Shown here: positions 26,111-34,467 of the stretch, one piece after another
Numbering within the stretch: position 1 is the stretch's first letter
Layout of the letters: each line of letters starts with the position of its first letter
DNA from: Martinezella tropici
GTDB taxonomy: Bacteria; Pseudomonadota; Alphaproteobacteria; Rhizobiales; Rhizobiaceae
Reading direction: 5' to 3'
Assembly (NCBI GenBank): GCA_000799755.1
Contig: JUHI01000026.1
Coordinates: 21,778 to 85,777, forward strand
Length of the DNA: 64,000 nt
Program-made: the position numbers and the translations under genes
Notes under the pieces: model-generated
Told to the model about the DNA's origin: nothing
Seen by the model: the letters and a program-made list of their open reading frames with translations, nothing else
Database searches by the model: none

Positions 26111-26767
26111 TTAATCGGAGGTCAGTCGACGATGCGCCGAGCGGATCGCCGAGAGCGCGGCCTGGAATTCGGCGCTTCCCACCACGTCGGAAAAATCCAT
26201 CGTGGTGGCGATGGACAGGCATGCGGCGTGGACCTCGTCGTCGGTCACGGCCTCCCGCCCTACAGCTTTGAAACTCGGATCGACTTCGAGCACCGCCGTG
26301 ATTGCGTCGCGCACACCATCCTCTTGAAGCCTGACCAGGACGTGGGACGGCTTTGGCGGGTCGACCGGCTCTTCAGGATCCGGGTCTCCGGCGAGAATGG
26401 CTTCTCCTCTGGCAATCGCCCAGGCAGATCGCGCGAGCCAATCGAGCGACGGTGGCCGGGCCGCACGGACGTCATCGAACAGGATCTTCAATAGTCCGAG
26501 CAGGATCTCGAAATGACGCGCCCGGCGCTGGACAGGCTCTTCGAATTGCTGCGGGACCTGGATGGGCGGACCCGCATAGGCCGCATGTGCGCCGTTCCAG
26601 ATGCCGGTGATATGAATTGGTCCCGAGGAATCGAAATCCTTCTCGGCGATATCCCAACTGTCATCCTCGATAGCAGCACGGCACGCCGCGTCCAGTGTGT
26701 CAGCCGCGTAAGTGCGATGCCGGAAGACCGGCAGGTGGTAGGTGGTCTCAATCGTGAAGTCGGGCAT
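26111..26767 (-). CDS. Plasmid-backbone protein of unknown function
   Basis: 218 residues from the ATG at 26767 (GGAGG upstream). Opens P-D-F-T-I-E-T-T-Y-H-L-P-V-F-R-H-R-T-Y, a pattern I associate with hypothetical proteins beside ParB and DUF932 genes on rhizobial plasmids. It is acidic and mostly helical, with a proline-rich linker (P-E-E-P-V-D-P-P-K-P) around residue 135. No enzyme motif is visible. It lies between terminator-like hairpins, so it may be a separate transcription unit from parB. Confidence 0.72.
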   Translation of the reverse strand: MPDFTIETTYHLPVFRHRTYAADTLDAACRAAIEDDSWDIAEKDFDSSGPIHITGIWNGAHAAYAGPPIQVPQQFEEPVQRRARHFEILLGLLKILFDDVRAARPPSLDWLARSAWAIARGEAILAGDPDPEEPVDPPKPSHVLVRLQEDGVRDAITAVLEVDPSFKAVGREAVTDDEVHAACLSIATTMDFSDVVGSAEFQAALSAIRSAHRRLTSD

Positions 26768-26784
26768 TGGTGCCTCCTGAAACG

Positions 26785-26808
26785 GAAAAACCCGGCACGG
26801 GGGCCGGG
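26785..26808 (-). terminator. Intrinsic terminator after the ParB gene
   Basis: On the minus strand the stem CCCGGC/GCCGGG with a 6-nt loop is followed by TTTTT. It lies 63 bp beyond the stop of the ParB-like gene, with another GC hairpin (26829-26849) between. Confidence 0.7.
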
Positions 26809-26870
26809 CTGGTTGCAAAGAAGACCCGACCGCAAAGGCGATCGGGTCAGCGGATGCGATGCTTATGAAT

Positions 26871-28991
26871 CTATTCGGCGGCGGCGAGGTGCCCGCCGTC
26901 AATCTCATTCTCCGTATCGCCGGCGTTATCGTTCGATGTTCCTGGCTCATCGAGCAGGAAGGCCGGCAGGTCTGAAGCTTCGAATACAGGCTCAACCACC
27001 TCGGGCTGGACGGCACTATCTGCGACAGCGTCGCTTTCGATCGTGCCTTCCCCGATCGTCATGCGAAGCGGTTCCGGTAACCAGCCGCAACCTGTCATCA
27101 GTCGTTCGGCCTCGCGGGCCATATCGGTCTTCTTGAGATGGCCGATCAGCTCCGCCGCCTGGTCACCCTTGGCTTCTCGGACCGCCTGCAGGATGCGGGC
27201 CTTGGTGACGCGACCGAGATAGTTGTCGGCTGTCGGTGTCCAGCCGGCCCCCACCATGTCGAAACCAATCGAGCGGGCCAGCTGGTCAGCATGGGCGATC
27301 GCCCGGGTCCGCTTGTTCCAGGGTTCGATGACCGCGTTGACCGACAGCGAAGCGCAATGGCCAAACAGAGCCTGCCGGCTGACCTCGTCGAGCTTGATCA
27401 GGAACTCCCAGAGATCATTCGGATCCTTGGGAAGATCCTGGCCCCAGCCTTCATGCCGCTGCTCAATCTCCTTCGCCCATACCGTATTGCCGAGGCCGGG
27501 AGTCTGGCTGAAGCGGGCGCTTTGCAGCGTTACCTCCACGCATGAATCCGAGCCGTAGACGTAGAAGATCTTCAGGACGAACGCGTGCAGAACCGCGATG
27601 AAGGCGATGACCGGATTGTTCGCCAGCGCATTGCGCAAAGCAACCGTGCGCGCCGCTGTCAGATCGAGAACCAAGCGGTCGGGAAGCGGCTTGAGCGTTT
27701 CGTCCTCGTCGTCCGCCTGAACGCCGTCGCCGCTGGGAGACGACGGGTCGCTACCATGATCTGTGATATCGCCGCCGACATCTTCGGTTGAACTTCCCAC
27801 GGCCTGTGGTTCGTCTACCGGCCGAACGAAACCGCGCTCGATCTTGAGCTCACCACCGGCGCCGAGCGAAACGAAGACACCGCCGCGGGCGACCTCCTGC
27901 GGGTCGAACACGTAAGGGCGGTCGTTGAGCCGGTCGAGCTCGGCACCAAGCTCCTCTAGTTTCTGTTCGGTCGCTTCCGAGTACTCGTCCGCCTCCGCAT
28001 ACTCTGCGTCCAGCTTGTCGTATTCCGCACGGGTTGCGTCAAAGCGGGCCAGTTCGTCTTCCGTCATTTCGGCCTGCTCGCCGTAGAAGCGGCGCAGACC
28101 GGACGTGTGGCCGTAGGGAAAATCGAAGGCGGCTTCGACCCATTTCCAGCCTTCGTTCACCCGGATCGCCTCGGCGTCAGCCTTGAGCTTATCCATTACG
28201 AGCTGCTCCAGGAGCGCCGGATCCTGCAGCCAACCGCCCTGATCTTGGTCGAACAGATCGCGCATGGTCACACCGCCGGCGGCCTCGTAAGATTCAGTGC
28301 CGACGTAGACGGCGCGGCGGTCGCTGGCACGGATTGCGGTTTCGGTCAGCAGCCTGCGAATGTAATACGGCTCGCGGCTATGCGAGCGCGAGATCGTGTC
28401 CCAGACCTGCTCCTGGCGAACGTGATCGTTCGCAATTGAGAAAGCCATGATTTGCTCCAGCGTCATCTCGTCATCGGCATAGAGATCGAGAAGCCGCGTC
28501 GAGACGGAAGCCAGCCGTAGGCGCTGCTTGACGGTGGCTACCGAGACGAAGAAGCGCGACGCAATCTCCTCCTCCCCGAGGCCCTGCTCGCGCAGGGTCT
28601 GAAAGGCGCGGAACTGATCGAGCGGATGTAGGCTGACGCGTTGGACGTTTTCGGCGAGCGAGTCCTCTACCTCGAGCGTTTCGCCCTTACTGACGATGCA
28701 CGGGACACCCGCAGTCTTTGCCAGACGCTTCTGCACGACAAGGCGTTCAAGGGCGCGATAGCGACGACCGCCGGCAGGAATACGATAGATTCCGGTCTCG
28801 TTGCCGTCGCCGTCGAGTTCGGGACGGACGTTGAGGCTGGTGAGCAGCCCGCGATGAGCGATGTCTTCCGCCAGATCCTCGATCGAGACGCCCACCTTGA
28901 TCTTGCGGACGTTCTGCTGGCTGAGCACCAGCTTGTTGAAGGGAATATCCCGAGCTGCACTGAGGGTGATTTTCTCCATAGCCTGAGCCAT
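26871..28991 (-). CDS. Large ParB-like nuclease/partition-family protein
   Basis: 706 residues, about twice the length of a partition ParB. The N-terminal ParB/Spo0J domain (about 20-130) has the R-x-x-P-A-G-G-R-R-Y-R-A-L box and E-N-V-Q-R. It is followed by a KorB/ParB-like helix-turn-helix (about 150-215). The long C-terminal half contains an acidic, coiled-coil-prone segment (about 320-375) and an unrecognised C-terminal domain. The true partition pair of this plasmid is repA/repB, so this protein probably has another task, such as transfer-linked DNA handling. It belongs to the conserved rhizobial backbone set. Start at 28991 fits GGAG 8 bp upstream. Confidence 0.88.
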   Translation of the reverse strand: MAQAMEKITLSAARDIPFNKLVLSQQNVRKIKVGVSIEDLAEDIAHRGLLTSLNVRPELDGDGNETGIYRIPAGGRRYRALERLVVQKRLAKTAGVPCIVSKGETLEVEDSLAENVQRVSLHPLDQFRAFQTLREQGLGEEEIASRFFVSVATVKQRLRLASVSTRLLDLYADDEMTLEQIMAFSIANDHVRQEQVWDTISRSHSREPYYIRRLLTETAIRASDRRAVYVGTESYEAAGGVTMRDLFDQDQGGWLQDPALLEQLVMDKLKADAEAIRVNEGWKWVEAAFDFPYGHTSGLRRFYGEQAEMTEDELARFDATRAEYDKLDAEYAEADEYSEATEQKLEELGAELDRLNDRPYVFDPQEVARGGVFVSLGAGGELKIERGFVRPVDEPQAVGSSTEDVGGDITDHGSDPSSPSGDGVQADDEDETLKPLPDRLVLDLTAARTVALRNALANNPVIAFIAVLHAFVLKIFYVYGSDSCVEVTLQSARFSQTPGLGNTVWAKEIEQRHEGWGQDLPKDPNDLWEFLIKLDEVSRQALFGHCASLSVNAVIEPWNKRTRAIAHADQLARSIGFDMVGAGWTPTADNYLGRVTKARILQAVREAKGDQAAELIGHLKKTDMAREAERLMTGCGWLPEPLRMTIGEGTIESDAVADSAVQPEVVEPVFEASDLPAFLLDEPGTSNDNAGDTENEIDGGHLAAAE

Positions 28992-29351
28992 GTCAATTTC
29001 TCCATGACGGACCGGGCGGAGCCTCTCTCCAACCCTCTCAATCCGTCACAGCTTTCACCTCCCTCCTCTCCCTCTACCCCCTTCTCCATGCCCCACCGTC
29101 CCTTCCACCGGCGAAGCTTCTCGTTCGGCCAAGATCCGGCAATATTGCGTGGATGGAAGCCTTTCGGGTGAAGGCTGCCGCGGGCGGCAACCACAGAAGT
29201 GCCAAACGCCATTTCAATACCAGTCACTCGGTCTCAATGGCCTGCTGGAAATCGATCGTATTCCCGGCTTACCGGACGCCGGAACGCGACGCGTCGATAA
29301 CGGAGTCCCTCGATTATTTTTCAACAGCGTCTGCAGCCAGCCCTTGGTCGA
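28992..29351. other. ParB leader with pyrimidine tract
   Basis: No credible gene. A strand-biased tract at about 29048-29090 is nearly all C and T on the plus strand (purines in the parB leader). The rest looks like neutral spacer between the backbone and the accessory region. Confidence 0.5.
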
Positions 29352-30101
29352 CTAGAGGTAGGCTCTTGCAAAGAAAATGACGGTGGTCAGGAGGGCAACC
29401 ACGACGGTGATAGCCCGGACAATCGGCGCCGGCAGCCTGCGCCCGAGATGGGCTCCGCTCCAGCCACCCGCAAAGGCACCCGCAATCATCGGCAGGCATT
29501 GTTGCCAGGCGATTGCGCCGGCCAGCACAAAGACGATCACAGCCACCGCATTTGCGGCGGTCACCATGACCATGCGGGTCGGATTGAGACTTTTGATATC
29601 ACCGCCGCCAAGCAGGCTCCACGCGGCGAGCATCATCAGTCCCACCGCTCCGCCGAAATAGCCGCCATAGATGCCAAGCAGTAATTGGATCGGCAAGACA
29701 AGCGCGGTCTGCGAGCGTTTTGCCCGTTGCAGCCGAATGCCGAGCTTGGGTCCGAGAATGAGCATGGACGTGGCGATGAGCAAGAGCCATGGCAGCATGA
29801 CGTCGAATGTCGTCGTGGGCGTTAAAAGCAAAAGGATACTGCCGGTGACACCGCCTGTGATGGTGGCAACTGCAATCGGCTTGACCCCGACACCGCATAC
29901 ATCTCTTACGCCCTCACGATAGACCCAGGAGCTTGCCAAGCCTCCCGGAAAGAGAGCGAAGGTGCTGGTCGCGTTTGCGATCACGGACGGGACGCCAACG
30001 GAGATCAGGGCGGGCAACGACACGAACGAACCGCCACCGGCCAGCGCGTTCATACTGCCGGCGAGGAAGCCAGCCACGAAAAGCAGCAAAAGATCGAACA
30101 T
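29352..30101 (-). CDS. TauE/SafE-family membrane exporter
   Basis: 249 residues, eight or so hydrophobic helices, with the two TauE/SafE half-repeats: G-F-L-A-G-S-M-N-A-L-A-G-G-G-S-F near the start and I-Y-G-G-Y-F-G-G-A-V-G in the middle. The family exports sulfite, sulfoacetate, taurine-derived or other small organic anions. The substrate is not evident. It stands alone, with no adjacent sulfur or taurine gene, and marks the start of the accessory stretch. It is distinct from the sulfur-operon TauE at 53056. Confidence 0.88.
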   Translation of the reverse strand: MFDLLLLFVAGFLAGSMNALAGGGSFVSLPALISVGVPSVIANATSTFALFPGGLASSWVYREGVRDVCGVGVKPIAVATITGGVTGSILLLLTPTTTFDVMLPWLLLIATSMLILGPKLGIRLQRAKRSQTALVLPIQLLLGIYGGYFGGAVGLMMLAAWSLLGGGDIKSLNPTRMVMVTAANAVAVIVFVLAGAIAWQQCLPMIAGAFAGGWSGAHLGRRLPAPIVRAITVVVALLTTVIFFARAYL

Positions 30102-30326
30102 GGTCGGAAAAAACCCCGGGCGATGCGACCATCCGCCTTCGTCTTCGAGGCAAAGGCGACGATCCTATGGATCACCTTCTAACCAGATCGCTGCCGCGCC
30201 CGCAAGAACAGTCCATGCACGGATGAATGCGACGCTTCGCAACAGGAGACGTCGGGGAGCTTGCCTGAGATGCGCCGACCAACCTCACTCAAATGGCAAA
30301 AAAACCGCTTTCGCCCAGCGCCTTCT

Positions 30327-30914
30327 TCATTCGGTATCGAACCGGCACAACATCGTCTGAAGTGCCCGATTTTCGTCACGGAGCTTGGCCATCAGGAGAC
30401 GTTTCAGGCGGCGGTTTTCTGCGTCGAGTGCGTTGAGGTCATCCATGTGGTTGTCTGGTGGTAGGCCCGCCCGGCGATCGTTGACGGGGGTCATCGCCGG
30501 GATCGATGCAGGCTCAGTCTGCACCGAGGCAACGACGGTCCGCCTCGACGCAGCGGGAGTGCGCACATGCCGCGGCGTCGGCGGCACGGACTTCTCGGTT
30601 GCCGCAGCCTCTGATGAAAGCTCCTGCTTCGCCGCGCCAATTCCCTCGGGTAGGATGCCAGCAGCAGGTCCCTGGGGATTATGTTCGGGTATGGCAAGGA
30701 GATCCGGCGACGGGACGGGGGTTTCAGCCGGTTTTGGGTCGTTGACTGTCGGCCTCGCAACCGAATGTCCGGTATCAGGCAAAATCCCGTCGGCCTCGAC
30801 CTGTCGGGCCACAGCCTGCAGATCAAGGCTGCCCCAAATGGAAGAAGGTCGCGTCTGGGTTTGCCGCCTGTTCGCCTTGTATTCGACCACGAAGGGCCGT
30901 TGTGGTATTTTCAT
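30327..30914 (-). CDS. SyrB-related hypothetical protein
   Basis: 195 residues. The N-terminus P-Q-R-P-F-V-V-E-Y-K then S-I-W-G is a pattern I associate with rhizobial hypothetical proteins. The middle is proline/alanine-rich. The C-terminal helix, L-D-A-E-N-R-R-L-K-R-L-L followed by K-L-R-D-E-N, closely resembles the C-terminus of the SyrB-like protein encoded 75 bp upstream and the coiled-coil helix of IS3-type transposase OrfA. It lacks the helix-turn-helix of that neighbour, so it might form mixed coiled coils with it. Function unproven. Confidence 0.65.
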   Translation of the reverse strand: MKIPQRPFVVEYKANRRQTQTRPSSIWGSLDLQAVARQVEADGILPDTGHSVARPTVNDPKPAETPVPSPDLLAIPEHNPQGPAAGILPEGIGAAKQELSSEAAATEKSVPPTPRHVRTPAASRRTVVASVQTEPASIPAMTPVNDRRAGLPPDNHMDDLNALDAENRRLKRLLMAKLRDENRALQTMLCRFDTE

Positions 30915-30988
30915 AATTCGTCAATTTCATCGACAGCGGCGGCCAGTAAATCCTGTCCCGCGCAGCGTCATCGTCAAAACCAAGTTGA

Positions 30989-31447
30989 TCAGGTGATCCC
31001 GAGCCGCTTGCGCAGTTCGGCGTTTTCGGTGCGGAGTTTTTCGCCAAGCAGTTTGCGCAGTCGGCGATTCTCTTCCTCGAGCTGAATGAATTCGGCAAAC
31101 TCGTCGTCAACAGCAACTGGGCTGGACGACGTCCCAGACGTTGGTGCGGCGACGGCTTTCTTCCATGTATAATAGGTTTGGTCGGAGATCGAGGCCGCAC
31201 CCACGGCATCTTTCAGGGTTGCCCCGCCGGCGACGGCTACCTCGATCTGCCTGATCTTCTCAAGCTTGTCCGTGTCACTCAAGCCTCGTGCCTTCGGCTT
31301 GTCGCTCTTCTGAACGCTGCTGGCAACCTTGCCCGCCGCAGCCTTGTTGGGGCTCGACCGTTTGCCGCGTCCGGTCACTTTCGTCTTCTCGACTTCAGCT
31401 TTGGTCTCGGCGCTATCCGGTTGTGTCAGAACGTCGTCTTCGATCAT
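30989..31447 (-). CDS. SyrB-like regulator (transposase-derived HTH)
   Basis: 152 residues from the ATG at 31447; an in-frame start further up is possible. A lysine-rich disordered N-terminus is followed by an IS3 OrfA-like helix-turn-helix (about 62-105: K-I-R-Q-I-E, G-A-T-L-K-D-A, S-D-Q-T-Y-Y-T-W-K-K) and a leucine-zipper-like tail E-E-E-N-R-R-L-R-K-L-L. This is the layout of SyrB of Sinorhizobium meliloti, which represses the symbiosis activator syrM. Whether this copy regulates symbiosis genes cannot be told; none are in the window. It is transcribed divergently from the winged-helix/ATPase/nitrilase cassette. Confidence 0.78.
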   Translation of the reverse strand: MIEDDVLTQPDSAETKAEVEKTKVTGRGKRSSPNKAAAGKVASSVQKSDKPKARGLSDTDKLEKIRQIEVAVAGGATLKDAVGAASISDQTYYTWKKAVAAPTSGTSSSPVAVDDEFAEFIQLEEENRRLRKLLGEKLRTENAELRKRLGIT

Positions 31448-31556
31448 CGTTGATCCTCGCATCGTTGCATGCGTTTTCGGCCAGGCGCGGGAAAGAGTCA
31501 ACGTCGCCTGGTCCACGGCCTTTTACACCAGCATGAAACACCCGCGGCAGTCACCG

Positions 31557-31585
31557 TTGACAAAATCGTTGACTACCCCTATCTG
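31557..31585 (+). promoter_or_regulatory. Promoter candidate for the ATPase-nitrilase cassette
   Basis: TTGACA (31557-31562), 17-bp spacer, TATCTG (31580-31585), 23 bp before the ATG of the winged-helix gene. AGGAGA at 31595-31600 is the ribosome site. A second GTTGAC direct repeat sits between the boxes. The divergent SyrB-like gene starts 110 bp away. Confidence 0.55.
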
Positions 31586-31608
31586 TAACATAACAGGAGA
31601 AGCTCATC

Positions 31609-32265
31609 ATGCGTAACCCCTTGTGGAATAGCTTCGATATCGTAAGAGATCTAATCGCAAAAGACGATTTCAAAACAGTTGCCGAGAGAGTTGACTTGGC
31701 TCTCAATGCCTCAATGGAGACTGTCGCTGACGTCCTGCCCACTGCGGCGGCTCCGGTGTTACGCCAAGGTGTCGAAGCAGCAACAGGAGCGCTCAGCACG
31801 TTGCGAAGCAAGATCCGGGCTGATCGTTTGTCCCCGGATTACGCTGCCGGGCGGCTGGCAGCGGCCTTGGATATCATGGGGTATGCAGCGTCAGCCACAG
31901 CTGACGAGGACGCGATCAAGAAGGCAAAGCAGCAGCCGTTCGCGCGCATTCTTGATATGCTGGCCGTAAAATCTCTACGCAACACCGAGATCGCCGCAGC
32001 ACTTGGCCAGGACAAAGGATATATTTCGCGTCTGCTGGACGAACTGCGGGCGATGGAGATGGTCACCAGCCATCGACACGGACGGAACCTTTACAACGCT
32101 CTGACGCCTGTCGGCCGGCTGGTTGTCGATGAAGGTGTCGAGGCTGCGCGCCGCGCGCCATTGGCCCAGAGCAAGATTGTCAATCTCGGATTCAGCCTCG
32201 ACAACCGGCCCACCCCGCCCGATGTGCGCACGGCTGAGGTTCCCAGAATAAGTGCGACAGGTTAG
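31609..32265 (+). CDS. Winged-helix protein heading the ATPase-nitrilase cassette
   Basis: 218 residues. The N-terminal half is helical and unrecognised. From about residue 115 there is a MarR/ArsR-like winged helix: I-L-D-M-L-A-V-K-S-L-R-N-T-E-I-A-A-A-L-G, then K-G-Y-I-S-R-L-L-D-E-L-R (recognition helix) and L-Y-N-A-L-T-P-V-G-R (wing). It probably regulates the operon or senses a signal for it. A clear promoter and ribosome site precede it, and its stop is 2 bp from the ATPase start, so the genes are almost certainly translated from one mRNA. Low lysine and typical GC-rich codons suggest it is at home in the plasmid. Confidence 0.75.
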   Translation: MRNPLWNSFDIVRDLIAKDDFKTVAERVDLALNASMETVADVLPTAAAPVLRQGVEAATGALSTLRSKIRADRLSPDYAAGRLAAALDIMGYAASATADEDAIKKAKQQPFARILDMLAVKSLRNTEIAAALGQDKGYISRLLDELRAMEMVTSHRHGRNLYNALTPVGRLVVDEGVEAARRAPLAQSKIVNLGFSLDNRPTPPDVRTAEVPRISATG

Positions 32266-32267
32266 CC

Positions 32268-34463
32268 ATGGCAAAGTCACAGGTTACGACCTTCTACTCT
32301 TACAAGGGCGGAAGTGGGCGCAGCATGACGCTGGCAAACGTCGCCTGGGCACTGGCTTCGAACGATGAAAGAGTGCTTGCGATCGATTGGGATCTGGAAG
32401 CACCAGGGTTGCACCGCTATTTTCATCCGTTCCTAAGCGACCCGGATCAGGGCGAAAGCAATGGCCTGATCGACCGCGTTTGGGACTATCTCGAGCAACT
32501 CAACGCGCAGCCGGATCGCAAGGACAGATTCAAGCTCGGCGACTGCAGCGACATCGTCCAGCCTCTTGATCTGCCATTGAAGGGATCAGGTTGTCTGGAC
32601 TTTATCGGCGCCGGTCGCCAGGACGAGCATTATAGCCACAAGGTTGGCGGTCTCGACTGGAACGGTTTCTATCAACGTTTCGACGGTGAGCCGTTTATCA
32701 ATGCCATTCTGAAGTGGGCTCGAAACCGCTACACCCATGTTCTAATCGACAGTCGAACGGGTGTTGCCGATACCGCCGGTATTTGCACCTCACAGCTCCC
32801 CGACGCTCTCGTCCTTTGCCTTGTCTACAACCGTCAAAGTATCGAGGGGACGGCTGCGATCGCGCGTTCGATCAAGGAGGCGCGCAAAAGTCAGAAGAAA
32901 CCGGCGCTTAAAATGGAGTTTGTACCCAGCCGGGTCGAGGAACGTTCGACTGTCGAGGCGGCGCGACGTCACACCGCGCAGCGGTTCATCGACCTTATCG
33001 AGGGCGGACCGCGCAAGGTCGAGCAAAGTCTCCGGCGGGCGGAAGTGCGCAATTATCCGTGGTGCGCTTTCGAAGAGAAGCTTGCTGTCTTTGAAGAGTA
33101 CCCAGATGAAAGAGGGTCTCTCCTAGATGCCATGCACGACCTGGCCCGCCGGATTACCGGCTCTACTAAAATAGGCATTCGGCCAGTCGATGCAGACGTT
33201 CTATCATCATACTGGCGCCGCGCCGCATTCGACGATCCCCGGCTGTTTGACCTGCGAGCCATCAGCGACCAACCGACTTTGGACGCCTGGAGCCAGGTCC
33301 AGTTCTGGTTGGACAATGCGGTCGCAGACGATGGTGAAAGGCCCGAATGGCTGATGTCGCTTGCCGAAGCCGCATTGAGTTTCGTCCTGCGGCGCGACAA
33401 CCGGCTTTCGTTCCGAACCGGAGCAACCTTCGCCGAAACAGCGGAACAACTTGCCCGCCGCGCCTACAACGAGGAACCAACCACGTATGCGACGCGATAT
33501 GCACTGATCCTTGACGATATCGCCGGCTTGCTGCAGCGCAATGGCGAGTTCGAGAAAGCCCTCGGCTTGAGCCGCAATGCTGAGCGCCTGTGGCGGGCAG
33601 AAAAATCGCCGATCGCAAAATGGCGTCACGCGCGACTGCTCGACCGTCAGGCCGCAATTCTCGACACTTTGGGCCGCGCCGACGAGGTCATCGAGACGTA
33701 CAAGGAGATAGCCGAGATCTATCGCGCAATTGGGAGACGCGCTCTACCCGTTGGCAACGAGATCGAACCGGCGAGAACCCAGCGTCTGCTGGCCAGCAAG
33801 CTTCTCGAAAGAGGTGACGGAAGTGGCGCCGAGCGCGCGATCGTCGCAGCGGTCAAACTTCTTTCGCAAACCTCCACCGCCCGCGACAGGGATCTCGGCG
33901 AGATCATAGAGATCCTTATCACGCGCCTCAAGGTCGCGATGGAGATCGGGGATGAGCGTTTTGAAAAAGTTTCAGGTCAGGTATTACTGCACGCCGACCG
34001 ACTTCTGCCGGCAGATGGCGGACGGGACCGCGTCCAGGATGAGCTGTTCCTGTGCCAGTCGGAATTGTATCGGCGTCGCGGCCAATTCGACGAAGCGCTT
34101 TTCCGTATTAAAAGCACCTCAGCCGATTTCCAGTCGCTCCCGAGAGTGGCGCTCCAAGAAGCAGAGATCCTTCTCGATGCCGGCCGGGAACACGAGGCAA
34201 TGGAGACACTGCTGTCGAATATCCGCAGCGGCGCACCGCTGACGGAGCAAGCGCTCGGTCTTTTTCAACGGGCGATCGCAAGCTCGGAGCATGGCGATCT
34301 GTATTTCAATGAACTGTTGTCAACGCTGACCAGGAGTGATGAACAAGGCGCCTCAACCTTCGTTCCGGCCATGCGAGCGCTGACCGACAAGATGCGACAT
34401 GACGGAACGGACTTCTCGCAACTTGTCCCCCTGCTGCAAACCTTCATCCGCAAGCCGATCTGA
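32268..34463 (+). CDS. KGGSGR-motif ATPase with helical-repeat tail
   Basis: 731 residues. The N-terminal 300 residues are a MinD/ParA-like P-loop ATPase of the KGGxGR variant: Y-S-Y-K-G-G-S-G-R-S at 10-19, A-I-D-W-D-L-E-A-P-G at about 38-47, and D-S-R-T-G at 161-165 followed by G-I-C-T-S-Q-L-P-D. The arginine replaces the usual lysine of G-K-S/T, a trait of a family found in regulatory and conflict-type operons rather than in partition. Residues about 330-731 are TPR-like helical repeats (L-L-Q-R-N-G-E-F-E-K-A-L; Y-R-R-R-G-Q-F-D-E-A-L). It probably senses or relays a signal to the nitrilase encoded 4 bp downstream. No direct repeats or DNA-binding domain are seen. Confidence 0.8.
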   Translation: MAKSQVTTFYSYKGGSGRSMTLANVAWALASNDERVLAIDWDLEAPGLHRYFHPFLSDPDQGESNGLIDRVWDYLEQLNAQPDRKDRFKLGDCSDIVQPLDLPLKGSGCLDFIGAGRQDEHYSHKVGGLDWNGFYQRFDGEPFINAILKWARNRYTHVLIDSRTGVADTAGICTSQLPDALVLCLVYNRQSIEGTAAIARSIKEARKSQKKPALKMEFVPSRVEERSTVEAARRHTAQRFIDLIEGGPRKVEQSLRRAEVRNYPWCAFEEKLAVFEEYPDERGSLLDAMHDLARRITGSTKIGIRPVDADVLSSYWRRAAFDDPRLFDLRAISDQPTLDAWSQVQFWLDNAVADDGERPEWLMSLAEAALSFVLRRDNRLSFRTGATFAETAEQLARRAYNEEPTTYATRYALILDDIAGLLQRNGEFEKALGLSRNAERLWRAEKSPIAKWRHARLLDRQAAILDTLGRADEVIETYKEIAEIYRAIGRRALPVGNEIEPARTQRLLASKLLERGDGSGAERAIVAAVKLLSQTSTARDRDLGEIIEILITRLKVAMEIGDERFEKVSGQVLLHADRLLPADGGRDRVQDELFLCQSELYRRRGQFDEALFRIKSTSADFQSLPRVALQEAEILLDAGREHEAMETLLSNIRSGAPLTEQALGLFQRAIASSEHGDLYFNELLSTLTRSDEQGASTFVPAMRALTDKMRHDGTDFSQLVPLLQTFIRKPI

Positions 34464-34467
34464 CGTC

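Noticed and set aside
32268..34463. Reading the KGGSGR ATPase as a ParA partition protein
   Set aside because: The P-loop has arginine where ParA has the second lysine, the D-S-R-T-G motif is of another family, there is no ParB beside it, and the plasmid already has repAB.
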